From Chloroflexota bacterium (GTDB lineage Bacteria > Chloroflexota > Anaerolineae > Aggregatilineales > Phototrophicaceae): a stretch of DNA of 52,520 nt. The stretch's first letter is position 1, and each line of letters begins with the position of its first letter. A program made the translations under genes and the position numbers. The notes below the pieces were generated by a model. It worked only from the letters and a program-made list of their open reading frames with translations. It had not been told where the DNA came from and made no database searches. Shown here one piece after another: positions 24,321 through 32,000 of the stretch. Where the stretch lies: positions 1 to 52,520 of the forward strand of contig JAEZAF010000052.1 in the NCBI GenBank assembly GCA_023430545.1, read 5' to 3'.

Positions 24321-25094
24321 TCACGCCATGTCGTCGTTCATGGATTTATACAGACGGTCGAACTGTTCTTCGGTGAGTAAGCCCTGCTCGTAATCCGCGA
24401 GAAGCTGCTTCAGGCGATCCACGCGGGACAGCGGCTGCGTTGGGGGTTTCTCAGCCGCCCGCACAGACTGCGCGGTGGGTCCGCTGGGCATGGGCGCGGG
24501 AGGTATCGGATTCGGGGCTGTCGGCGCGTCTGGCATGGACGCGGCAGGCGGCAGATCAGACGCTGGTTCGGGTGCAGAGGGCATCGGAGCGGGGGCTGGA
24601 CGGCTTGGCGTGGTTGGCGATGCCTGCGCTGATGCCTGTGTGGATGCTGTCGTCACAGGTTTCGGCTGGGTATAGATCACATTGTCGGGCCGGTCCGGGA
24701 CGGTGAGCGCGGGCTGTGAGTCCAGTGCAGTCGCCTTGCCGCCGAGGAAGCCCATGATGCCCAGTGCGAGTCCGGCAAGCAGCGGGATGAGGAAGAGCAC
24801 CACGGTGATCAGAATCAGGGCTAGCTGATGTTCTGACGTGATCGGTATGCGCTGACCGGTTGGCGAGATGCAGTATCCAGTGGCGAGGGCGAGGTTTTCA
24901 CCCACCAGCACTTCAGCATTCGGATCGACGGATTCGAACCTATGCCCACCGGGGCAGTTAATGGCGGACTGGATCGCCAGCACATTCGGGTCGTTACGGA
25001 ACGATCCCATCACTGGCAGGACCACCATCACGGCCAGTACCGCGAGTGAAAGCAGAATCAGTAAAATACCAAATACACAGCCCAGACGATTCAT
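24321..25094 (-). CDS. Two-helix membrane protein with C-terminal SHOCT domain (paralog A)
   Basis: 257 residues. A membrane helix (residues 5-30, VFGILLILLSLAVLAVMVVLP) is followed by a short external loop with two Cys (INCPGGHRFES and ATGYCISPTGQR), a second helix (ILITVVLFLIPLLAGLALGIM), a Pro/Ala/Ser-rich cytosolic linker (about 130-215) and a SHOCT domain at the end (LKQLLADYEQGLLTEEQFDR). SHOCT domains are short oligomerisation modules. The neighbouring gene at 25293 encodes a paralog with the same plan. The function is unknown. Confidence 0.78.
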   Translation of the reverse strand: MNRLGCVFGILLILLSLAVLAVMVVLPVMGSFRNDPNVLAIQSAINCPGGHRFESVDPNAEVLVGENLALATGYCISPTGQRIPITSEHQLALILITVVLFLIPLLAGLALGIMGFLGGKATALDSQPALTVPDRPDNVIYTQPKPVTTASTQASAQASPTTPSRPAPAPMPSAPEPASDLPPAASMPDAPTAPNPIPPAPMPSGPTAQSVRAAEKPPTQPLSRVDRLKQLLADYEQGLLTEEQFDRLYKSMNDDMA

Positions 25095-25292
25095 AGTCCA
25101 TTGTCCCAGTTAAGACAGTCAATCAGAAGCGACTGCTTTTTCCCGTCTCCAAGTATAGAGTATTTTCAGGCTGGCGGCATATGAAACCGGTACGCTAAGG
25201 GTTTGGTTTAGCATAGGATACAAAACTGATATACCTCTGGTCGCGGAGATGATACACAGGGCGGGATATGCTTCCGCCCTGATTGTGTATGC

Positions 25293-26015
25293 TCAGACCA
25301 GATCGTTAAGGATGGCCTTGCGCAGACGCTCGTATTCTTCCTTCGAGATCAGGCCCTGATCCCGGGCGTCGTCGATCTGCTTCAGACGTTCGCTGAGTGA
25401 CCCGCCTGAGAGGTTGGTATTATCGCTCCAGTCCGAGACCGACATGACCGATGCACTGCCCTGTGCGTGCGCCTGCTGATGCAGTTCATCCAGATCGAGG
25501 CCGGTAGTACGCCTGATCATGGCCGAGATTTTCGGGTCAATTGGATTGCCACTGCTGGTCGTCACATAACTGACGCTGGTGCCGGGAGACTGGACCGGAC
25601 CCGTATTGACGAATGGGATTCGGCCAGTCTGCACAGCGGATCGAACGCTGTTGTGTGTCATCACATTGACCCCGGCGATGAACATGAAAAGGCCAATGAT
25701 AAATGGGATGACAAACACCCCTACTGCAATCAGGAAAAAGCGGCCCTGCTGTTCGGGCGTCAGCTCGGTACGCTTCTCATTATCCGGTGAAATGCAGTAG
25801 CCAGTCGCCACGTCCATTGTCTCGCCGGGTCGACTGTAGGTTGTAAACTCGTTTTCAAATGTGTAACCAGGTGGGCAGTTAATCGCGGCCTGCAAACTCA
25901 TCAGCGTGGCGTTATCACGGAAAGGGCCGATCACCGGCAGCACGACCAGCGCGAACATCGCAACCATCGCCAGCGTCATCAGAAAGAAACCTAGCCAGCA
26001 ACCCAAACGTCCCAC
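25293..26015 (-). CDS. Two-helix membrane protein with C-terminal SHOCT domain (paralog B)
   Basis: About 240 residues from GTG 26015, chosen because AGGAG lies eight bases upstream and the N-terminus (VGRLGCWLGFFL) then aligns with paralog A (MNRLGCVFGILL). Shared features: LPVIGPFRDNATLMSLQAAI then NCPPGY, ATGYCISPDNEKR, a second helix (FFLIAVGVFVIPFIIGLFMF), a cytosolic linker and a SHOCT end (LKQIDDARDQGLISKEEYER). The linker is not Pro-rich as in paralog A but contains MIRRTTGLDLDELHQQ. The two external cysteines are conserved in both and may form a disulfide. The function is unknown. Confidence 0.8.
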   Translation of the reverse strand: MGRLGCWLGFFLMTLAMVAMFALVVLPVIGPFRDNATLMSLQAAINCPPGYTFENEFTTYSRPGETMDVATGYCISPDNEKRTELTPEQQGRFFLIAVGVFVIPFIIGLFMFIAGVNVMTHNSVRSAVQTGRIPFVNTGPVQSPGTSVSYVTTSSGNPIDPKISAMIRRTTGLDLDELHQQAHAQGSASVMSVSDWSDNTNLSGGSLSERLKQIDDARDQGLISKEEYERLRKAILNDLV

Positions 26016-26188
26016 GAGCTTTTCTCCTGTGTTAAACGGCCTGATGCCGAACTGCAAAGTGAAAGATAAGTCTCTTCACAGTATAGGGGAATTCGCGCAC
26101 AGCGAAATAAACTGTAAAAACTGCCGGTACTGTTGGCCTATGCTGATAAAGAAAATTTCAGAAGTGCTGCTGTACACATTTTACTTAT

Positions 26189-26216
26189 GAACAAATGTGC
26201 TAAACTGATGTATAAT
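26189..26216 (+). promoter_or_regulatory. Promoter overlapped by a GAACA-N3-GTGC box
   Basis: GAACAAATGTGC (26189-26200) overlaps a TGAACA -35-like hexamer; after a 17-base spacer TATAAT follows at 26211-26216. A repressor bound here would block the promoter. It should drive the small gene at 26375 and possibly the reductase at 26659. Confidence 0.6.
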
Positions 26217-26256
26217 TCGTTAACCGCCTGACCTAAATCCATTCAAAGAGGCAAGG

Positions 26257-26299
26257 CCCAAAAGTACCTCGCATCTGACGCATAAATACCTCTTTTGGG
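26257..26299 (+). promoter_or_regulatory. Leader hairpin that can mask a ribosome site
   Basis: CCCAAAAG (26257-26264) pairs with CTTTTGGG (26292-26299). The right arm contains most of the GGGGG ribosome-site-like run (26297-26301) of the mini-ORF at 26308. ACCTC occurs at 26266-26270 and at 26288-26292 within the enclosed loop and could also pair with Shine-Dalgarno-type sequence. Confidence 0.4.
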
Positions 26300-26307
26300 G
26301 GATCACA

Positions 26308-26352
26308 ATGCCGTCCCGTGAAGACTATGATATCCCCAGTCAACAATGTTGA
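26308..26352 (+). CDS. Possible 14-residue leader peptide
   Basis: ATG 26308 to TGA 26352 encodes MPSREDYDIPSQQC, seven bases after a GGGGGA ribosome site. It ends 22 bases before the start of the next small gene. Translation could control the downstream gene or be incidental; the strong ribosome site is the only direct support. Confidence 0.3.
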   Translation: MPSREDYDIPSQQC

Positions 26353-26374
26353 GTCAGAAAGACAGAAGGCCATA

Positions 26375-26617
26375 ATGAATGATTATCTGGCGGGTATGAT
26401 TGCCCGCAGCGAACACAAACACATGCAGCAGACGCTGCCGCCCGTGCGGGATTTCGACAGGCGAGGCCAGATCCAGTCGGGATGGGCGGCGCGGATGATC
26501 GGCAGGCTGTTTCAGTCCGCAGGGCGCACACTGACCCGTGCCGGAGAGCGCATCAGCCGGGAACCACAGACGCGACCGATGGCGCAGGCCAGTACACCGC
26601 TTTCGGATCAGTGCTAG
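26375..26617 (+). CDS. Small basic protein of unknown function
   Basis: 80 residues from ATG 26375, supported by AGAAGG seven bases upstream; the frame is open 19 codons further to GTG 26318 without a ribosome site. The start MNDYLAGMIARSEHKHMQQT resembles small Chloroflexota proteins that begin with a short amphipathic helix; the rest is Arg-rich (GWAARMIGRLFQSAGRTLTR). No domain is recognised. It lies 41 bases upstream of the DHFR-like reductase on the same strand and behind the promoter at 26189-26216. Confidence 0.55.
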   Translation: MNDYLAGMIARSEHKHMQQTLPPVRDFDRRGQIQSGWAARMIGRLFQSAGRTLTRAGERISREPQTRPMAQASTPLSDQC

Positions 26618-26658
26618 CTGATCCGAAGCCTCTCTTGAGCACCTTAAAGGAGCAGCAC

Positions 26659-27276
26659 ATGCGTAAAATCATCGTTGGCAATCTCACCACGCTGGACGGC
26701 TTCTACGAGGGGAAAAATCAAAGCCTCGATTCGATCTTCGAGTATTTCCATGAGGATTATGCCGGGGATCAGAATTTCGACGCCTATATGCTGGAACGGC
26801 TCAAGGCGGCGGATACGCTGTTATGGGGTGGGCGTTCCAACTTTTCAGGCAATATGTCGTACTGGCCCGGTGTGCAGGACGATCCCGGCGCGACTGACAT
26901 CCGCCGGGAATTTTCGCGTCTGATGAACCCGATGCTGAAAGTGGTGGTTTCCGACAAGCTAACGCCAGAGGAACTCGGCGTGTGGCAGAATACGCGCATC
27001 ATCCGTCTGGCCGATGCTCACCGCGAGATCGCTGAACTTAAGCAGCAGCCGGGAAAAGAGATCTTTCTCTATGGCAGCCGCATCCTGTGGAACGATCTGC
27101 TGATGCATGATCTGATCGATGAGCTGCACTTCATCATCTTCCCGCTGATCGCCGGTGAGGGGACGCCGCTGTTTGTGGGACGTCCGCCGGTGTCGCTGAA
27201 GCTGATCGAATCGCGCACATGGGAAGGCTCTGGCAACATCCTGGCGCGGTATGTGGTCAGCCGGAAGCAGAGCTAA
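26659..27276 (+). CDS. Dihydrofolate reductase family protein (RibD C-terminal type), paralog 1
   Basis: 205 residues from ATG 26659, preceded by AAAGGAG. The order RKIIVGNLTTLDGFYEG, LLWGGRSNF, VVSDKLTPEELGVWQNTRII, GKEIFLYGSRILWNDLL and LIDELHFIIFPLIAGEGTPLF (in part) is that of the stand-alone RibD_C/DHFR-like reductases: NADPH-binding strands, then the DELH motif. These proteins probably reduce small molecules; none of the many genomic copies has a firmly known substrate, and it is not a true folate reductase by length or motifs. A paralog lies at 28197-28865. Confidence 0.88.
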   Translation: MRKIIVGNLTTLDGFYEGKNQSLDSIFEYFHEDYAGDQNFDAYMLERLKAADTLLWGGRSNFSGNMSYWPGVQDDPGATDIRREFSRLMNPMLKVVVSDKLTPEELGVWQNTRIIRLADAHREIAELKQQPGKEIFLYGSRILWNDLLMHDLIDELHFIIFPLIAGEGTPLFVGRPPVSLKLIESRTWEGSGNILARYVVSRKQS

Positions 27277-27300
27277 GCTATACCCTATACAGGCTAATCA

Positions 27301-27329
27301 AAAAGGGCGAACACTCGGTTCGCCCTTTT
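27301..27329. terminator. Bidirectional terminator between convergent genes
   Basis: AAAAGGGCGAAC (27301-27312) pairs perfectly with GTTCGCCCTTTT (27318-27329) around a five-base loop, with A and T runs for use in both directions. It separates the reductase (+) from the hydrolase (-). Confidence 0.88.
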
Positions 27330-27347
27330 GTATGGGTATGGCAAAAC

Positions 27348-28154
27348 TCACGCGCTGAAGAATTCGATCAGCACGGGCGCAAGCACCGATGAGGCGACTT
27401 CGTGCGACTGGCCTTCAAGCTGACGGTACTGCCCGTTCGGCATGACATCCGCCAGCGCTGTGGCTGAAGCATGCATAAACGGGTATGTCTCGCTGCCAGC
27501 CATCACCAGTGCCGGGGTCGTGAGCCGTGACGCTCGTTCGAGGGGTACATCGGCCTCCGCTCCGAGTGCCGCCGCATCATATTCCAGCGTTGGCGCGATG
27601 CCTTCGAACAGCGGCCATGACGGGTCCTGATGCATCATCGGCAGCTGTTCCTCCGGCATCCCCACCAGCATCATGAAAAGACCGACTGCATCTCCTTTTC
27701 GGCCCTGGCCGAGCGCCTCCTGCAGATTCTGCCGGTAGCTGGCCCACGCCTGACGTGCATCGGCATCGGCGTTATAAGGTGGCTCGTACATCACCAGTTT
27801 CTGCACCTTATCAACGAGACTGAGCGCGGCTTCCATCGCCAGCGCCGCGCCGGACGAAATCCCGCACAGATACGCCGATCCACCGTTGGCGTCAATCAGC
27901 GCTTCGATGTCTTCAATCTCGCGTTCGACGGCGAAGGGCTGCGTGTCCCCGCTGTCACCGCGTCCACGGCGGTCATAGATTACGGCTGTGAAATGCGCTG
28001 ACAGCAGATTCGCCAGCTCGTACAATCCCTGATCAAAGGCGCGATACTGCATCGCACCGGGGACGACAACGACTGTCGGACCGCTGCCGAATGTTTCATA
28101 AGCAATGCGGGTGCCATCTTTGGAGGTGACGGTTTGCAGGGTTGTGGTGTTCAT
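27348..28154 (-). CDS. Alpha/beta hydrolase
   Basis: 268 residues. The nucleophile elbow is CGISSGA with S100; the oxyanion region is VVVPGAMQYRAFDQG at about 29-43; YDRRGRGDSGDT at 60-71 is the classic post-strand-4 motif; the acid probably lies in VMAGSETYPF and the catalytic His in LEGQSHEVASSV near the C-terminus. The product has no signal peptide. It is a serine hydrolase or esterase of unknown substrate, common beside DHFR-like genes in soil and Chloroflexota genomes. It is 42 bases from the next minus-strand gene and probably its co-transcribed partner. Confidence 0.88.
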   Translation of the reverse strand: MNTTTLQTVTSKDGTRIAYETFGSGPTVVVVPGAMQYRAFDQGLYELANLLSAHFTAVIYDRRGRGDSGDTQPFAVEREIEDIEALIDANGGSAYLCGISSGAALAMEAALSLVDKVQKLVMYEPPYNADADARQAWASYRQNLQEALGQGRKGDAVGLFMMLVGMPEEQLPMMHQDPSWPLFEGIAPTLEYDAAALGAEADVPLERASRLTTPALVMAGSETYPFMHASATALADVMPNGQYRQLEGQSHEVASSVLAPVLIEFFSA

Positions 28155-28196
28155 GTGATTGCTCCTGAAGGATGATTGAGGATAGCGAATGAAAAG

Positions 28197-28865
28197 TTAT
28201 TCAGACCGATCGGCAGTCAGATCCGGGGTGGTTTCGTTTTCTTTTGATGGGAACTGATCGTCACCCGGAAGCACTTCATACTGGAGCCGTACCAGTCCTG
28301 ATCCCGGCCAGATACGGGTGTCGATCAGGCGGAGCGGGAACGGGGACAGGCCTTCGAAGATCGGCGTTCCCCCACCGACAATCACCGGCCCGACAATCAG
28401 GTGCAGTTCATCGACCAGACCATATGCCAGCAGATCCGCCCAGAGGGTGCGACTGCCAAACATCAGGATCTCTTTTCCGGACTGCTGTTTGAGTTCCGCA
28501 ATCTGATGGTGGGCATCAGCGCGGCGGATGATGCGGGTATTGTGCCACGGCGCGGTCTGATCGGGCGTCAGTGTGTCGGACACGACGACCTTTTCAATCG
28601 CGTTATTCCGGCGAGAGATCTCACGGGCGGCATCTGAAGCGGATGGATCATCCACCACCGGCGGCCAATAGCTCCTGAAGCCGTCATACGAGGTGCGTCC
28701 GAGCAGCAGCGTATCAGCCGCACGCAGGCGCTCCGCATTATAGATGTCGAAGCTTTCATCGGTTGGATAAACCGCCAGATAATCGAACAGGGGCATGACA
28801 TCCTCCCCCGGCCCGCTGTAGTAGCCATCCAGCGACATGATGTTGCAGACAATCAGCTTACGCAT
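28197..28865 (-). CDS. Dihydrofolate reductase family protein (RibD C-terminal type), paralog 2
   Basis: 222 residues from ATG 28865, chosen because AAGGAG lies six bases upstream; the frame extends 11 codons further without support. It shares with paralog 1 the order RKLIVCNIMSLDGYYSG, LLLGRTSYDGFRSYWPP, VVSDTLTPDQTAPWHNTRII, GKEILMFGSRTLWADLL and VDELHLIVGPVIVGGGTPIF (in part). It has an extra acidic C-terminal tail (SKENETTPDLTADRSE). It is a probable NADPH-dependent reductase of unknown substrate. A GAACA-N3-GTGC site lies 52 bases upstream, in its promoter region. Confidence 0.88.
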   Translation of the reverse strand: MRKLIVCNIMSLDGYYSGPGEDVMPLFDYLAVYPTDESFDIYNAERLRAADTLLLGRTSYDGFRSYWPPVVDDPSASDAAREISRRNNAIEKVVVSDTLTPDQTAPWHNTRIIRRADAHHQIAELKQQSGKEILMFGSRTLWADLLAYGLVDELHLIVGPVIVGGGTPIFEGLSPFPLRLIDTRIWPGSGLVRLQYEVLPGDDQFPSKENETTPDLTADRSE

Positions 28866-28916
28866 CCCGGCTCCTTCTGTGATCAATGATCGTGACACAT
28901 CGTCGGATGTTTATCC

Positions 28917-28928
28917 GCACTTGTGTTC
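28917..28928 (-). promoter_or_regulatory. GAACA-N3-GTGC box upstream of reductase paralog 2
   Basis: On the minus strand GAACACAAGTGC directly follows TAGTAT, which may be part of a -10. It lies 52 bases before ATG 28865, a usual operator position for a repressor. Confidence 0.45.
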
Positions 28929-28997
28929 TATACTACAGTTGTTACTTCAAAAAAGCAAGTAAACCGTTCAAAAATAATTCTACGGTCGAAGCTGCAT

Positions 28998-29021
28998 ACA
29001 AAAAGGCGACCAATGGCCGCC
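28998..29021 (-). terminator. Rho-independent terminator of the GAF operon
   Basis: On the minus strand GGCGGCC-ATT-GGTCGCC (29021 to 29005, one G-U pair) is followed by TTTTTGT. It lies about 40 bases after the stop of the hybrid kinase and marks the end of the 21-kb operon. Confidence 0.8.
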
Positions 29022-29061
29022 CTCCTGTGTCTCTGAACTGCTGAGGATAGAAGTTAGGAGA

Positions 29062-32000
29062 TCAATTTCCGCCTTCTTCCCCGCTCAGATGCTTCTGTAC
29101 GTGGTCGATGAAGTCCCGGAAGTCCTTCTCGTTGATGACGGTCTTCGGCAGGACAAACACATTCCCGATCATCTCTTTTTCCGACTTGCTGAGATCGGCG
29201 TCACCCGTTACGACGATCACCGGGATGGCGGCAGCTTCGGGATAGGCGCGGAGTTCTTCCAGCACCTTGAAGCCGTCCATTTCGGGCATCCGCAGGTCGA
29301 GCAGGATCAGGTTGGGACGACGCCGTGCGACCATCGCCACGCCATCTGCGCCGTTTGTCGCATGGAAGACGCGGTACTGTCCGTTTTCAGACAGAAGCTG
29401 TTCCAGCAGACGGACGGCATCCGGCTCATCGTCGATGATCAGGATACGCGCCAGATTGCTCTCGGCTTCGGCATCGATGGCGGCGTTCAGCAGGGTCTCC
29501 GGCAGGAATGGCCGCTGGATGAAGCTGTGGACACCCATCTGCCGCGCCCGTTCTTCTTCATTGCTCAGTGTCACGATGATGATCGGGATGTCGGCGGTAT
29601 CATCACGGCCTTTGAGCCGTTCGAGGATGTCCCAGCCTGCGCCCTTCTGGAAGTTGACATCCATCACGATCAGGGTCGGATGCAGGCCGCTTGCCATCGC
29701 TTCCGCTTCAAGGGTGATCGACGCGGCCAGCACCTCGAAGCCGTCCGGCTGAAGGGCACGGCGCATCTGATCGACCATATCCGGGCTGTCTTCGATGAGC
29801 AGCACCTGACGCTTGGCTTCCATCATCCGCTTGGATGGGCCGCCGGGACGTGAGGGGGCAAGCATCGGTTCCGGTGGTCTGGCATCGGAGGAAGCCGGCT
29901 GAGAACGCAGTGCTCCGGTTGTCCGCTGGGCAGAACGGGCATCACCAGCGGGTTTCGAAGTGCCATTGGCGCTATCAACTGCGCCGTTGGGATTGTCTCC
30001 GCCATCATCGACAGCGGGCGGCGTAGTCGGCAGGGTGATGCTGAAGGTCGAGCCGACGTTGACTTCGGACTCGACCAGCATTTCGCCGCCCTGCATCTCG
30101 ACCAGTGAACGCGCAATCGGCAGACCGAGACCGGTACCACCGGCGGTACGTGTCAGTGATGAGTCCACCTGACGGAAGGCTTCGAACAGCAGCGGGATAT
30201 TCTTCTTGGCGATACCCATACCGGTGTCGATCACATCCACCCGAATCCATGTCTGGCCCTTGTCCTCGACCGGATAGGAACGGATAGTGATGCCCCCCTG
30301 ACTGGTGAATTTTGACGCATTCGAGACCAGATTGATCAGCACCTGACGGGTACGGAACTCATCACCGAAGGCTTTCGGCATGGTCTGGGCCATTTCCACC
30401 ACCAACTGAAGGTTCTTTTCTTTCACCAGCCCCAGCCCGATGGATTTTACACTCTCGATCACGCTCTTCATGTCGAAGTAGTCGGCCTTGAGGTCCATCT
30501 TGCCGGCTGCAATCTTGGCCTGATCGAGTACGTCGTTGATGAGCGTCAGCAGATGCTGGCCGCTGGTGTAGATGGTGTTCAGGTCCTGTTCCTGCATCTC
30601 GGTGAGCGGGCCGTCAATCCCCTTGAGCATCACGCGGCTGAAGCCGATGATCGAGTTGAGCGGTGTGCGCAGCTCATGGCTCATATTGGCGAGGAACTCG
30701 CTCTTGATGCGGTCCAGTTCGCGCAGTTCCTCGTTGGCATTCTGCAGCCGTTCGAGAAGCTGTGTGCTCTGGATAACCGCCGAGATCGAACTGGAGAGCG
30801 TGGACATCAACTGAAGGTCTTCGAAGTTGAAGCGGTTCGGTTCGATTGCTTCCTGTACGATCATGCCGAGCAGTTCGCCGCTGCCGACCAGCGGGACGAC
30901 AATCGCAGACTGTGCCGCCGATACGACGGGGATATAGGACGGTTCCTGAGCAGTGCTGGCGATGATATAGGCTTCACGGTTGGCGGCCACCTGAATCAGC
31001 AGGCTTTCCGTGTCATCCAGGCGCGGCGCTTCGATTTCTGTCAGGGGCTGGTCGATCCCCTCAAGCGCGACGGCTTCCAGCGTGCTGAACAGTTGATCTT
31101 CGGCATCGACATAATCCCGTCTCAGGTAGAGGACGGTTGCCAGTACATTCTGGTTGCCGTGCAGGTAGTTGGCGACATTCTGAAGGGTTGCTTCCAGCGT
31201 TTCGGCGGCAGCCGCAGAGCGTGTCGCCTCGAAGAGGAAGCCCATGCGGTTGGCCTGTTTCTGCGCATCGGCATACAAACGGGCATTTTCGATTGCGATC
31301 GAGATCTGTGCGGCCAGCGTCGTCAGGGCGGCGATGTCTTCCTCGGTGAAGTAATTCGCCTGATTGGACTGCACGTCCAGCGCACCGATGACGCGGTCCT
31401 TGATGATCAGCGGAAGCGCCATTTCGGAACGGGTCAGCGGCAGGAGCGGGTTCGGCAGGTGGACGACATTGGCAGCGGCAGTGTCCTGCGCGATGATCGG
31501 CATACCGTCGCTGACGGTGCGCCCGACCACGCTGGTGGAGCCGAGCTTGATCTTATGGTTGCGCCGCAGCAGTTCCTGACCGGCCTCGCCGGTGCTGGCA
31601 CGCAGCAGGGCGTATTCGCGCATGTCATCAAGCAGGAAGACCTGCACCTGATCATACTCGAACGAGTTACGGATAAGCTCGACCACCTGCGGCAGCAGGA
31701 CTTCCAGATTGAGGATACGACCGGCGCTGCTGCTGATCTCGGCTGAGGTCTGAAGCTGGGCAGCACGGCGTTCGGTCTGGCGCAGCAGGTAGGCCGCTTC
31801 CAGTGAAAGCGATGCCTGTTCGGCAAAGGTCCGGTAGACGCGTTCGGCGCGGGGGCTGATGGGCTTTGCCTCGCGTGATCCCATCCAGATCGCACCAATC
31901 GCACGGTTGGAAACACGCAGCGGAAGCACGGCATACGAGCGCATTTCCAGCATCTCCAGCCCGCCGAGGTCGGTTTCATCGAGCGTATCGACGGCGTTGA

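Noticed and set aside
26221..26236. Fourteen-base match (ACCGCCTGACCTAA) to the end of rpsD at 217-230, as a duplicated attachment site
   Set aside because: The match does not extend beyond 15 bases, the intervening region lacks an integrase, and one match of this length is compatible with chance.
30553..31746. 397-codon plus-strand open frame opposite the kinase gene
   Set aside because: It is antisense to clear GAF-domain code, has no recognisable domain and no ribosome site. Long antisense frames are expected in high-GC genes, and others like it (for example 17776-18843 and 10416-11456) are rejected for the same reason.
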